Below, in pieces: positions 10,740-23,769 of a stretch of 64,000 bases of DNA (its first letter is position 1; the number at the start of each line of letters is the position of its first letter). The notes under the pieces are model-generated. The model had not been told where the DNA came from. It did no database searches and saw only the letters and a list, made by a program, of their open reading frames with translations. A program made the translations under genes and the position numbers. Source of the stretch: Epiperipatus broadwayi (lineage: Eukaryota; Onychophora; Udeonychophora; Euonychophora; Peripatidae); assembly GCA_028023455.1 (NCBI GenBank), contig JAQFVV010012477.1, positions 4,545,365 through 4,609,364 of the forward strand, in the 5' to 3' direction.

Positions 10740-12690
10740 TGCAGAATATGTTTATATTTATATCATAAAATTTTTATATTGCAGTAATTTATCTTGATTA
10801 AAAAAATGTTACAAAACAGTCTGCCCACATAAGTTTTTATCTTCTGGATTTCTCTATGAGAAATAGAGTTATAATGCATTTTTGAAACAGTTTGTCCATA
10901 TGTCAAGTGTTTTTTTATTTGTTTACTTAATCTTTATTTAAGATATTTATTAGGATTGTGTTTTTATTTAAAATGCTAATTAGGAGAAAGTTTACAATTT
11001 TCACATTCAATTAGTATTCATAATAATTTTTGTTTATTACTGCTTTCCAAAAAATATTATACAATGTATAAAAGTTTTAATGTAAATTGTTTTTACTATT
11101 TTTGATCATTTAAAATGTTTTATACATCTATGTAAAAGTCTTCTATTTTTTCAGGATTTTATTAAGATGAATAACAAACATTATTACTTTTATCTGGTAC
11201 AGTATATTATTGTTTTTGTTTTTCTTCATAATGACTACTTATGCTATCAATACTTATTGTATTTTTAAAATAATATTCTTTACCACTTTTCAAGTCAATT
11301 ATATCTTAATAATTTCTTTTAATTTCATAAATATCATAATATTTTATTTAATATGACATAGTTCATTTAGTAAGAAATAAACCAATTTATATATTTGTCC
11401 TTAATTAGTTCATTATCTAATTACTACATAAGTCTAAAGCTTTTTGTCTTCATGTGCTAATTAAGATCTTGTTAGATGACTTTTTAACTTATGGGGAATA
11501 AAAGTTATATATTTTTTTCTTTTATATTATAAATACAGGGGGAAATACATATTATATACACACACAAACATAAATTCACTGAGATTTAAGAAAAAAAAAT
11601 TGACATCTTAAAAGTATCATATTTTTGAGAGAGGAAAAAAAGATGTATAAAACTAGACTGTATGTCATTATAACTAATCTATCCATGCTCATTTACATGT
11701 GATAATAGACTGAATGATAAAAATGTATAAAACAGACATTAGAAATTTTGCTATGTCGTTTACTTGAAAAGCTCAAAAGTTACATAGCAAAAATTTTTGT
11801 GCCTCTACACAAAATTTCAACAGTCTTATATTTATAACACATACCTAATACTTTTTTGAGTATATATAAAACAAAAAGGTTTCTAAAATCCAAAAACTCA
11901 CACCAATTATCTTAATCTGCTTGATAATAATTATACCACTGGACTCAAAAATAATTAGAAGAGCCTTTTTATGAAGAGAAAACTTCCGCTTTCAGTATTT
12001 TATTTATATTCACATCATTATATAAACTTAAGTTTAAAAAAAAAACGGTTTGATAAATTATTTTAAGTTAAAAAAAAAAAGCAATCTACAAAAAAAAAAA
12101 AAAAAAATGTGCCAACCTTCATTATGGAAAATTCCTTATGACAAAGAGTTATTTGATGGACCAATTTTTCAAATAGAGATGAAAGATTAATTCTGAAGGG
12201 AAGCATAAAATAAGAACAAAAGCTGTCATCAATAATTTAACTCAATATTGTTTGAACTGATAAAATAAATAAAAATTATAATTAAATTCAAATCATTTCC
12301 CTTCCCCCAAGCTTTATAGATCTATAATGAATATTTACAAGTGATTAAATTTATACATTAAATATTTATTTTTGAAAAAAAAATGCAGCGGATTCTACTT
12401 TCTTTCTCAATCTTGTTATTTAAATGATGATTTTTAAATAACAAAACAAACTTGCCAACATTTATTATTAAAATGGTTCATTACGACAACTTTGAAAGAA
12501 TCATTCTATTTTAGTTCATTTTTTTCTTTTTTTAATATTGTTTGTGTACATTCATTTTCAACTAGAAAATATATCATAATTATTCAAGCAGAAAATAGCG
12601 TCTATGCAGCAATTTAGATTTTTAAATGACTCCGCAAATATAACCACGAATATTCACATACACAATCATTTAAGCTTTAAAAAGTTATAT
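10740..12690. other. AT-rich DNA, no gene seen
   Basis: Long AT-rich stretch with A- and T-homopolymers (for example near 12030-12110) and no supported gene, RNA or structured repeat. Confidence 0.5.
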
Positions 12691-12704
12691 TTCATTTATT
12701 TTAA

Positions 12705-12970
12705 TTGGCCAGGAAGTCATGTGACGCTTGAACATCAAAGTTTTATGCTGTAACCAAAGTAGTTTTTTTTTAAAAACCTCAATTGAAATTGATTCGGAAA
12801 TTATTGATACTTGCATCCACCGCTCTTACAACCGGATTGTTCTATGTGGTTCACGGGAAAGGGACGTGAAAGATAAAGCTCCTTGGATCAAGAGGTAACC
12901 TGTCACTTCCGGTTCTCGAATGTCACATGACCGTCGAGCTAATAGTTCGATTTTTTTTTACTACTGAGTT
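12705..12970. promoter_or_regulatory. CpG-containing promoter-like island
   Basis: About 260 bp holding roughly a dozen CpG dinucleotides in a window where CpG is rare. It contains GTCATGTGAC at 12716-12725 and its exact reverse complement GTCACATGAC at 12922-12931, both E-boxes of the USF/MITF/TFEB type. ETS-like sites stand beside each: AGGAAGT at 12711 and CACTTCCGGTT at 12905. This mix is typical of broadly active animal promoters. No adjacent first coding exon was identified. A possible splice donor (CAAGAG followed by GTAACC near 12894) would suit an untranslated first exon. It could also be an enhancer or a young unmethylated repeat. Confidence 0.4.
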
Positions 12971-13920
12971 AAATTGCGCAAGCTAGTTTAATTAAATAAC
13001 ATTAATAACAATTTATTTTTAAAAATGGAAAAGTAGTTTTAAATCATTAATTTTAAAATTTTAATAATTTTTACCTCTATGTTTTATGTTGGCAAAACGG
13101 AGAAGAAGTTGAATAATATAATCGTTGCTTTTAATCAAAACACATGAATTACAAACATATATCAGTTGTTTTCCAAGTAGAAACTTTAGAAAAAAATAAA
13201 AATTACTTTTAGTTTCTAAAAATAAGTTTGGAGAGACTAATTTAACATTAAAATAATGACTTAATATGCCATTAGATGATCGCTTCTGAAAAACTGTCCT
13301 TTATATATTATGTAGTCCTTTCTCTTAATTGATTATTAAAACAAAAAAATATTCTTGGAAATTTTTACTTATATTAAAATAAAAGACATTATAAATTCTA
13401 AAGTTAAATTAAATTATTATTTTAATATATTTTTCTTTCTTTGTATATATACATGACAAATTATAACATAAGTAATTAAGATATAAAAGGCAATATTCAT
13501 ATTTATAAAGAAATAACACTTGAATTAATATTATAAATTATGGTTATGAGCTTTCATTAAAATAAATTATTAAAAGTTAAAAAAGAATGTAAATATATAG
13601 GTCTATAGTTTCCAAGTACTAAACTGCATTACAAGTCTAAATAAAGAGATTTGTTTAACATTAATTTAACTCTATCCATAGATTCAACATCCAAGATTTT
13701 TAGAATACAGAGTTTAAAAAAGATTAAAAAAAACACAATAAAATTCTATAAATTTGAATTTCTAAATTTTACGCGCAGGTTATCTATCTACATGAGTGTA
13801 GTTATGAATTCATTTTTTGACACTCATTTTTTACATTGCTTACTAAATGTGTGTGTATTTAGGTTACAGTATTTCTCTTTCTCAATTTATTACTACAGTA
13901 TATTTTTTATCACTGCATCA
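12971..13920. other. AT-rich DNA, no gene seen
   Basis: AT-rich sequence. A 117-codon plus-strand frame at 13651-14004 is hydrophobic and Phe/Tyr-rich as expected from T-rich DNA, with no domain, and its end runs into a foldback arm. I do not accept it as a gene. Confidence 0.5.
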
Positions 13921-13924
13921 TTCT

Positions 13925-16215
13925 ATTTTTATATTAATAAATTGATACTTATATATTATTCCTCCATTCACGTTGCTGGAAACTTGACAGGCATTTTTGT
14001 TTAATTATCCATTTTCACAAGCATAATAATATGGCTGCTTTTTAAAAAAATATGATAAAATATGATTATCATATTAAATATTTAAGTTAAATTTTTTTTT
14101 TAAAGATGATTATAAAAACAAAAGAAATTATAAAAAAACTCCAATTGAATGTAATTATAAATTAAATTTTAATATAACTGTAATAAAATAAAAATATGAT
14201 GAAAGTATATCAAATGTATATGATCAAAATATAACAAACATGGGTATTCATGTTGACAGACAACAATTATTAATACCTTCCAACATCACCACAAATGTAT
14301 CTTGTTGCTTGTGCAGTCATCACCACTTAAATTCCACTAAATATAAATCCATGTGTTGTCATACAGTTCCTCGGTGCTTTTTGTTTCACCATTTCACCAA
14401 ACCTCATAATCTTTCTATATTTTGTGTAGATTCATTGACATTATTATTTTTAATGGCATCCATAAGAATAGGAATTGTTCTACTTGTAATAATTACAATG
14501 AAGCAGTTACTGGTCTCTCGCACAAGCCACTGAACAGCTACTGTTGTGGAAAGATTAATCCCTGTTGGTGTTTTCTGTGGCCGAAAAGATTTTCATCTAT
14601 TTCAACAATTTTGTTAGATCCTCTGATTTTTCATGATGGTCTGGCTAAGAGGTTGAAGATACAAACATCACAAAAGTAGTTGTTCCAGTCAATTCCAGTT
14701 TTTCCTGATAAAAGTAGTTGCTTTTTTTCTATTGTACAGTCATTAATTCTATGCATCAGCTATAAATAAATCTAAGTACAATAATAAAGGATATACATGT
14801 TCAGGGCATCAAAGTATTTGTTTTTTTCCTCAAAATTATTTCATCGCGCATGTGATACTTGTTAAGTTTTAAAATATTAAGTTGAATATAAGTTAACGCT
14901 AACTTAAAAAAATTAATACTAATATTTTAAAAATGCCATTCAGAACATTTAATTAATTATTTTTTAGTCATATTAAGAAGTACAATTAATTGTTAACATA
15001 TTGCACCATTGTAATTTTTATGCGTTTACTCTAGCATTATCAGCATTTACCATAGCATTTTAATTAAGCTGTTGTTTAATTATGTTTGGCAATTATTTTG
15101 TACAAAATGATTAAAATTTGGCATTTACCAGCAACAAAAGAAGATGGAGTTGAGTACTGTCAAAATTATGAGATAGTCTCATGCAAAAAAAAGTGTGCTA
15201 ATGGGCATGATATGAAACTTTATGTGTAAGCAGAGATCCAATGGCAGTGCAATATCAAAATGGGCTTGCAGTGAGTATCTGTAAAAAACATAGATAGAAG
15301 GCTCCAAACTATCCTTTATTATTGTACTTAGATTTATTTATAGCTGGTGCATGAAATTAATGGCATATAATGAAAAAAGGAACTGGATTTATCAGACAAA
15401 ACTGTAATTTATTGGAACAACTATTTGCATGAAGTTTGTATCTCCATCATATTAGCTAGATCACAATGCAAATTGGAGGGGCTAGCAAAATTTTGTTGAA
15501 ATAAATAAAATCTTTTCAGCAAAAGCAAAAACCAACAGAGATAAATACTTCCACAACAATGGTTATTCGGTGGCTTGGGCAGAAAGATTGGTGAGTGCTT
15601 TGTAACTGTTGCATGTAGAACAACACTGATTCTTACAAATGCAATTGAAGAATGTCTCACTGATAGATCTATTATCTATTCAGACTGTTGAAAGTTATAA
15701 AAGTGAACAATTATGCCATGCTGGATTTGAATATTTAAGTAAATCACACAACTTTGTGGATCCAAATACAAACATGCAAGTGTTATGAGGTCTAATAAAA
15801 TGGTGAAACAAAAGCATTGAGAATTTGTGCAACAATACATGGATATATATTTAGTGGAATTTATGTGGTGACAACTGCAAAAAGCAAAAACAATATATAT
15901 TTGTAGTGATGTTGGAGCATATTAGCAATTGCTGTCCACTGACATGAATACCCATGGTTTTATGCGTTGATCATATACATTTGTTATACTTTCATCATAT
16001 TTTATAATTTATTACAGTTATACTAAAATTTAATTCTAATTACAATCATTTGGAGTTTTGTGTAATTTCTTGTGTTTTTACAATCATTTAAAAAAACACA
16101 TAATATTTACTATGATAATTATGTTAAAAAACAATCATATTATTATGCCCCTGAAAATGAATTATTAATAAAAAATGCCTGTCAAGATTCTGACAAAATG
16201 AGTGAAGGAATAATA
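13925..16215. mobile_element. Long foldback element, about 0.9-kb arms
   Basis: Roughly 13925-14790 and 15310-16215 are inverted copies, perhaps 75-85% alike, around a spacer of about 520 bp. Landmarks shared in opposite orientation include CTTGACAGGCATTTTT (13984 and 16170), CATGGGTATTCATGT (14239 and 15956), AAATTCCACTAAATATA (14330 and 15850) and ATAAATCTAAGTACAATAAT (inner ends). The short open frames in the two arms are mirror shadows of this repeat. No transposase motif is seen. It may be a foldback transposon or an old inverted duplication. Confidence 0.75.
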
Positions 16216-16490
16216 TGTAAGTACCAATGATTTTTGTTGATATCATAAGTTATACATAAATTGTTGTCGTTTTGATATTCTTTTTTTTCTCAAAATATGA
16301 TTTATTAACATAATATTAATCTTTGAATTTACGTTATATGTAGTGATATACAAGATTCAAACTATGATTTACAATGCAGAACTTGATTTACCGAGTAAAC
16401 AGAAAAACCTTGAATTGTATATGTATATATCTTGCCATTCATAGCTTCTCTCATAGTTTACTAAGTAACCCCTGACCTTAATGGCAACTA
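16216..16490. other. AT-rich spacer
   Basis: AT-rich DNA between the foldback and the GC-richer nested repeat. Nothing recognised. Confidence 0.4.
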
Positions 16491-18250
16491 GATAGATCAC
16501 AACTACCAAGAATCACATTATCCCCACCATCTGGAAGATGAGAAAGTGAAAACCCATACTAATTCCTGCAGCATCCATGTCCCAGCCCACTGCTAAGGAC
16601 TAGGAACCAGGTCTTGGGGTATTTCCAAAGCTCAGACTCTCTCATTTAATGCCCTTACTAATCTCCACAGCATCCAGATCCCCTCCAAAACCTAGGCTTG
16701 TGAGACCTTCCAAGCACCAGACCCTGCCATCCAGATGGAAGAGATGAATGACATAGCAGCCCCGATTTGAAGTTTAAAACATAGTAGAACTCTCAGGCCT
16801 GAGTCACCCAAGCATGAGATTCTCTTATCTTCGCAGCCAAGACAAGCAATGCTGCAGCACTAATCAAGAATGTAAATCTCACATGCTTACAACATATGTC
16901 ATCTACAGATTATTACATAGTCTAATAACCAACCTATGAATCACATAGATAACAAAGAGATTAAAACAACAATGCATCACATCATCTCCACTGCCCAAAG
17001 ATGAAACTCATACTAATCCTCATAGCACTCACATCCCAGACTCCCATAAAAACCAGCAATCAGGTCCCAGAAATCTTCCCTAGTTCCAGACTCTCATCTG
17101 AAACCCATATTAGAACCCAATACACCCACATCCCAAACCCCCTCCAAGACCAGGAAGCAATCCCTGGGAGCTTTCCAAGCAACAGACTAAGTCCTCAAGA
17201 CCACAAAGATGAGTGACATAGTAGCCCCAATCCAATGTTCAAATCACAGTTGAATTCTTTGGGAACTTCAGTTTTTGTCCATCATGTTTCAACTTCCAGA
17301 CAACTTATAAAAAACTAGAAGCCTTAATCCATGAGGTCCTTAACTATTGGTAAAAATCAAATGATGAGGTAAAACTGTTAACAATCCAATGTCATAATAA
17401 AATCTCCAGGATTTCCAATGCCTTGCATAAAAAATTTCATCATTACTTTCCTAAATCAAGAACTTTAATGTATACGTAGTAACCAGATGCTTGCATTGTG
17501 TTATACCACAATATAATTCTAAATCTATAGAGGAATCAAAGATGTATATAGAGCAATGTATCCATTAAAATAGTATGTTGAATAGTGTCCATCATGTTTC
17601 AGCACTCTGATAACCTATGAAAACCAGAAGCACTAATCCATATAGTCAAATGTTAAAATTATCGATTTGTACAGTTCAGCATTCAAGATTGAAAAAAACG
17701 TTTAATATAGAATGTAAGGTTGAATAATGAAGCAACACTTGAAATCAAATGTTCAAATACAGTCTAAAACAATTCAATATAGTAGAAAAAAATTTCACAA
17801 GTCAAATCTCAGGTCCAAAATGCAAGAACAAAACTGCAATGAATAACGTTGTCATTTTTAACAAATAAATGAGCCATCCAAATCTGGTAAAAATGTTTTA
17901 AGAGACATTGTCAGTGATCCAACATGAAATGCATGGATAAAAGATAAAGCAACACTTGAAATAAATGATCAGGTACAATGAAAAACAATTTACTATTGTG
18001 GAAAAATTCTTTCTTTAAAAGTAAAATCTCAGGTTTAAAAAGCAAGCATTAAAGTCTAAATGAATAACGCTACTATTGCTAACAAATAAATGAGCTATCC
18101 AATTCTGGTGTTGATCCCCAGAGCACCTTTTTTACAGCTCCGTCCCATACTAAAAACTAAGATTCAGACCCTCAGGGGTCCTCCCAACAATCAGACACTC
18201 TCACCCAGTCAGCAAAGCTGCCTTGAATTAAAATATTCCCTGAAAATTAA
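16490..18250. repeat. Nested, GC-richer imperfect tandem repeat
   Basis: Units of about 100 bp recur at about 16555, 16655, 17007, 17105 and 18140. Each has a core like ACTAATCCTCATAGCA-CATCCCAG followed by a CCAGG/CAGGTCCCAG segment and CCAAGCACCAGACTCTC. Pairs of units form a higher-order period of about 450-465 bp: GATGAATGACATAGCAGCCC at 16742 recurs as GATGAGTGACATAGTAGCCC at 17207. Further repeats follow: TGTCCATCATGTTTCA at 17278 and 17587, and a roughly 218-bp repeat at 17737 and 17955. Composition is markedly more C-rich than the surroundings. The open frames at 17001 and 18090 are by-products. Confidence 0.65.
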
Positions 18251-18299
18251 GTCTTTCAATAGAAAGCTCTAGAAATTTACGTGGCTGTCAGTTATTTTT

Positions 18300-18540
18300 A
18301 ACAGCGCCCCAAAAAACATTTTAATAATGCTTACTTGTTGTCTGATGGTGCCATAATTCTTGTGTACAAAGGAACCTAAAAGGTTACTCTGGTCAATTGG
18401 AAACTTTTTAAAGAAAAAAAATCTCTAAAATATAATTTAGGTAACTAAAACGGGGAGCTAGTAACAGAGTAAACTGGAGTCCCTGGCTTCTTCTAATGTT
18501 TTGATATTCTTATTTGAAATATAATGAATTTTTTTACTTC
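18300..18540. other. Unassigned sequence
   Basis: AT-rich with a few GC-richer words. No gene or repeat assigned. Confidence 0.4.
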
Positions 18541-18543
18541 TCA

Positions 18544-18925
18544 ATATTACGTAACAAAAACACTTATTTATAATTGTTAATAAAGAAGAAGATATAAATT
18601 AATATTAATCTGGACACAACTTCACACCTGCCAATCCCATAATATTGTGCTCAGAATCAAACGATCACAAAAGAAAAATAAAGGAGGCATTTTACATTAA
18701 TGGAAACATCCATGCTATAAATAGGAAAGACACTTGCTTCGAAATCTCGAAGAAATGGGCTACGTAATACTATTTTATTTGAATATTTGCATATATTTTA
18801 CTATACATTTTATGAAGGCTATGAATATGAGGCATGGATCCGTGAAAACGTTGATAAACTTTAATATTAATTTATATCTCCTTCTTTATTAACAATTATA
18901 AATAAGTGTTTTTTGTTACATAATG
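18544..18925. mobile_element. Inverted-repeat element, 65-bp arms
   Basis: Positions 18544-18609 and 18861-18925 are inverted copies with about three differences, sharing CACTTATTTATAATTGTTAA and TAAATTAATATTAA. The 250-bp interior has no ORF. Size and structure suit a MITE with long terminal inverted repeats, though no target duplication was found. Confidence 0.65.
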
Positions 18926-19048
18926 AGTTTTTGTAAATATATTATGGCAACATGTGGTGAAGAAATAAATATTATATAACAGTATCATTACAAATCTTTT
19001 TTTTTAAGTCAAATAATTTTTTACTTTGGGGAAATATATATATTCTAG

Positions 19049-19082
19049 CACATGTGCGTGTGCGGCCGCACACGCACGTGTG
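19049..19082. repeat. GC-rich 34-bp palindrome centred on GCGGCCGC
   Basis: A 34-bp inverted repeat with one mismatched pair (19053 against 19078), built of GTGCGTGTGC and its complement about a GCGGCCGC centre. It is purely purine-pyrimidine alternating over most of its length apart from the centre. It sits as an island of C+G in strongly AT-rich DNA. Confidence 0.85.
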
Positions 19083-19089
19083 AAAACAT

Positions 19090-21770
19090 TTTTTTTTATT
19101 ATTTCTAAACATTTTTTTGTTATTTCTAGGAATATTTTAAATAAGAAATATAATAAAAATAATTTTAGCACATACTCTGTTAAACTAAAATCACATTTAC
19201 ATAAAAAATGTATCCATCAATCTCAATTCAGAATCTAAAAATTTATAAAAGTACTAAAACAAACAAAAAATACCTAAAATGAAAAATAATATTTTTTTCT
19301 TCCATTTTTGATGTAATATAAAACACCACTATAATTAGTTTTTAAAAATACATGTGCTTACTTCCACCTGAGCACTAATGTTATTTATTTTTTTGTTCTT
19401 GATTATGATTCACAAATATAAAAGAAATTATATCTTCAAGAGTATCATCAATAATAATCATAAAATATTATGATTAAGGTAACTTTATTTTTTTTTAGTA
19501 TAAAATATTGGTATTGAATTTTTAAGCAAGGAATCAGGCAAAATGAATATATGTAATATTTATTATATGTATATTTACATAAAGGTATATGATATAGGAT
19601 TGACATATTTATTATATTATTAATATGAATATATAAATGTATATATAAATGAACTCTGCATAAGTTAAAAGATAACTGACTTATTATATTTATGATAAAT
19701 TATAAATTATTTGTTTGCTTTTTGTATATACAACAGTATAAAAATATTAAGGATAACTTTGGCCATTACTTAAGAAATGATGAATATCATTTCTGCAATA
19801 TTAAGCATTTTGTACAGATTGTTAGATAATGAAGTAGTAGTGCAGGAAAGTAGATTTATTGAAAATCTTATAGTGTTATAGATGTATTGTTTAAGGTTAA
19901 AGGTGATACAGTATAAAGCACATTAGAATATTTATGATATATGGATAGTGACATTTTGTGAAATTTTGTAAGAGCTTAAAATAAAAGCCAAGATAGAAAT
20001 TAAGGAGACACAAAATAATACGGCCTTAAGTTACACAATCCATGATATCATTGTTTCTTATAGTCTTATAAGATATCCATCCCACATTTATTACCATGAA
20101 AATCACACTAGTATAAACATTGTATTAAAGAATTGACTATTTAAGCAATGGTTATAGTCAAACTTTCAAATGATGATAAGATAAATCCATTTAATGCAAG
20201 AAGGATTAAACATAGAACAAATAGGATGCTAAAAATGTAAAAATAAAGATTTTATGAATGTTTTTATTGAATATTAGAGATCAAAATACAGTATGAAAAT
20301 CTGAAATAGAAGAGTTATGATATTGAAAGGAAAACCTTATCATTATTCATACTATTGTAAGCAATATAATAATGTGCCATATCTTTATGAATATTTAAAT
20401 AATTTAATGCTTATTTTGTAACAAATAATAAACATAGAACTATAATAAGTTACAGAGTTATACTTAAATTATAATATCAGAAGATTAAAGGCAAAGTAAT
20501 GACAATTATAAATAAATAGGTTTGTGAAATATTTAGAAAGTGACCAAATACAACTTGTATATTTTATTGATATATTTTCATATGGAATATTAAGAAATAT
20601 CTTAATATTTATAGAGTAAAGTATGGAATAGACTGTACCCTAGTTGTAAAGAATTTTGAAATGAAATATAAATGACTTATATTATTGTAAGTATTTTGTT
20701 AATGTTAGTTTTTAAAGTTTTGTATAATATGTTAAATATTTTTTTATATTAAATATAAGATGTGTAAATTATTTTAAATTTTGTATTACTACTGTAATAA
20801 ATGTTAATGTTTGTTTTTAAATTAACAAAGTGTTCCAAAGTCTCTTTTATTATTTCCAAGTCATTATTCAGCATTTTTATCACACATATATTGTAATAAT
20901 TAAAGATATTTGCTTTTATAGAACATATTCTAAATAAGATAATAAATAATAATATTATTTGTGATTGTTAAAGATATTTGATGTTGAATCCAAAATATAA
21001 GTAATATAAAATTTTTCTTCATCTTACTCAATGATTGTACTGAAAACTTAAGAAGTAGTATATCATATAAGAATAAAATAATTGGATTATAATACATAGT
21101 GATAAGAAATTATTTTGAATTTGTTTATTATAATTAATAGTGATGTTTTAATTAATAAATTAAATTTATTTATTTTAATTAATTATTTTGAAAGGGAAAA
21201 ATTGATGAGTATATTTGTGTCTTAATTATTTTAAGTGTAGCTAGATAAAAGTAAAATTTCTCTTTACAATTGGTTATATAAATTATTTATTTTAAGAAGT
21301 AATAATTATTACCTAAGATGTTGATTAAGTTCAGGAATATCAAGAAAGAAATGATATACAATCAGTTTAATAAATAAATTAATATTACAGTGAGTTATAA
21401 TTAAATTTAACTTAGGACATTTTAATATTAAATTTAATTTGTTTATTTTAATTGTGATTCATGGGAATATCATTGAGGGTATATTTTTAGTATATACTTA
21501 ATGTTAAAAGATCTACCTTACTGGATGATTAAGTAGCAAATCTCATGATTACAATTATTTTATTATTAAAAAATTTATGAGGATTGATATAATATATTAG
21601 ACATAAAATGAGAATATTTGTATTATTAAAATGTTATAAAAAATGAAAATTAGTTTGGCTGAACTAGAAGTTTAGTTATTATTATTTATATCCACCATAT
21701 AGAGATGGGGTGAGTGATTATCCAGTCAAGGTACAATATATATAAACAAAAATCTAAAAGTTAACTCATC
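19090..21770. other. AT-rich DNA, no gene seen
   Basis: A long stretch of AT-rich sequence, mostly A/T/G on this strand with very little C between about 19700 and 21650. No supported gene, RNA or strong repeat. Confidence 0.5.
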
Positions 21771-21781
21771 AATAAAATAAT

Positions 21782-21995
21782 CAAAATTACCCCAAATTCA
21801 CAACTCAACCAGACTAGCCAAAATATATAAACTTGAAAACCCAACCAATGGCTTTCCTGCTACAAGTAGATTTCTCAAGAGTAAAGTATTAGTTCTTTAC
21901 ACTTGAGAAATCTGCTTGTAGCAGGGAAACCATATTGGTTAGGTTTTAGAGTTTATATTTTTGGATAGTCTGGTTGAGTTGTGAATTTGGAGTAA

Positions 21996-22000
<5 letters not shown>
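21782..22000. mobile_element. Hairpin MITE, about 105-bp arms
   Basis: Positions 21782-21886 and 21896-22000 are inverted copies around a 9-bp loop, roughly 90% alike. Shared words include CAAATTCACAACTCAACCAG and AGATTTCTCAAG. A long (AT)n array starts immediately at the right end, so the element probably inserted into or seeded simple sequence. Confidence 0.8.

Positions 22001-22068
<68 letters not shown>
22000..22068. repeat. (AT)n microsatellite
   Basis: About 69 bp of uninterrupted alternating AT next to a hairpin element. Confidence 0.9.
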
Positions 22069-22071
<3 letters not shown>

Positions 22072-22163
22072 TTCATTGTATTGAAATATCTATTTAGTTA
22101 TATTTTTATTATATGGAAGCTCTGGAAATACCATGAATTCATCTTTCATCTATGAGAATATTA

Positions 22164-22165
<2 letters not shown>

Positions 22166-22247
<82 letters not shown>
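22166..22247. repeat. (AT)n microsatellite
   Basis: About 82 bp of uninterrupted AT. It forms the left edge of the following foldback element. Confidence 0.9.
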
Positions 22248-22250
<3 letters not shown>

Positions 22251-23750
22251 ATACTTTGCAGGTTTATTTGTGTATAATTTTATAAATAATATACTGATGT
22301 TTTGGTCTGGTTAGATAAACTATAAACTTGGTGAAAAATAGAATATTTTAAAGATGGTTGTTGAGGTTTGTAAATACTGGTTTATAACAATGTTAAAGAT
22401 ACACTAATAGAAAAAACTGTATATTAAATTGAAAAAAAAAAGTCAGAAACTTTTTACAACAATATATATTTTTAAAAAAATTCTTCCAAATAAGAGGAAG
22501 TTTGCATGTATCATCGTATTTATTGATATAATTTGGTTTCTTTGGTATCTCAATGGCTTTTTGGTAGAGAATGTTGCATCTGAAAAGAATTCTTGTATTA
22601 AAGAAATAAATATTGCAATATGAATCCATTGCATGGAGTGACAGTGCTGATGATGATGAGTATCATTTAACTGCATCAGCATGTTCACCACATCTAGTAC
22701 TGATGTGATGATTGGTCATACCTATGTAAGAAGCTTTACAAATATCGTATGAAATTTTATAAACTCATGAGCCTCAAGAGGAATTGAATCTTTACACCTG
22801 GTGATGATGTTACATTGGAGACAGAATCTGATGGAAAACATTCATTTCTTGAGAAATCATCACCAGGTAACAAAATAATCAATCATTCCTGTTTTTAGAA
22901 AAAATACACTAGATAATTAACCTTTCAGATAAATTACATCTGAAAGAAGAAATAAGTCATATGAAAGACTTTAATAACTAAAGGATATAATAATAAGTTT
23001 TTTGCACCAAGCCTTAATTCAAGTCAAAAATAATCAAAATAAAAACAAAAAGAAAAAACAACTATTAGAATTTGTGTACCTTACATAAATGGGAAATATT
23101 AGACACATACTGAAATGCTACAATATAAAAATATTATGCACTACTTATCAAAAAATTAATAACATTGTAACCAAGCTTAAGTATCAAGCTCTTTTCAGGC
23201 ATATGAAGTTTATAAAATTTCATATGACATTTGTAAAGTATCTTATATAGATTATGAACAATCAACACATCAGTACTAGATGAGATGGACATGCTGATGC
23301 AGTTAATCAACATTCATCATCATCTGCACATTCACTCCATGCTATAGATTCAAGTCACAATATTGATTCCTCTAATACCAGGGTTCTATCCAGATGTGAC
23401 ACTCTCTATCAAAGTAAGATCAAAGAAGTCATTGAAATAGTAAAAAGACCAAATTGTATCAATAACATGATGAGGCTTGCAAACTTCCTCCTATTTGGAA
23501 TTTTTTTTTTGTAAAACATATTACTATAAAAACTTTCTGACTTATTTTTGCAATTTTATACACCTTATTGTTCTATTGGTGAAACTTTAACATTGCTATA
23601 AACCAGTTTATAGTGCCTCTACAAACATCTTTAAAATATTTTATTTATCACCCAGTTAATGACTTGCCTAACCAAACCGAAGTGTCGGTATATTAATTAT
23701 AAAAATTATACATGGATAAACCCACAACGTATATCATTTACACACACACA
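22240..23750. mobile_element. Foldback element with about 540-bp arms
   Basis: About 22250-22795 and 23175-23745 are inverted copies around a spacer near 400 bp. Shared landmarks in opposite orientation are AAAATATTTTAAAGATG, AGTCAGAAA, GAGGAAGTTTGCA, TAACTGCATCAGCATGT and CATATGAAATTTTATAAAC-like words. Both outer ends run into AT or CA/AT microsatellites. The spacer holds a smaller inverted motif: TGGTGATGATGTTAC at 22799 against TCATCACCAGGTAAC at 22856. Short open frames in the arms are mirror shadows. No transposase is recognisable. Confidence 0.75.
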
Positions 23751-23769
23751 TATATATATATATATATCA

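Noticed and set aside
14240-15660. Cys-rich frames on both strands (97, 85 and 79 codons)
   Set aside because: They are mirror images in the two arms of one foldback repeat and share no known domain.
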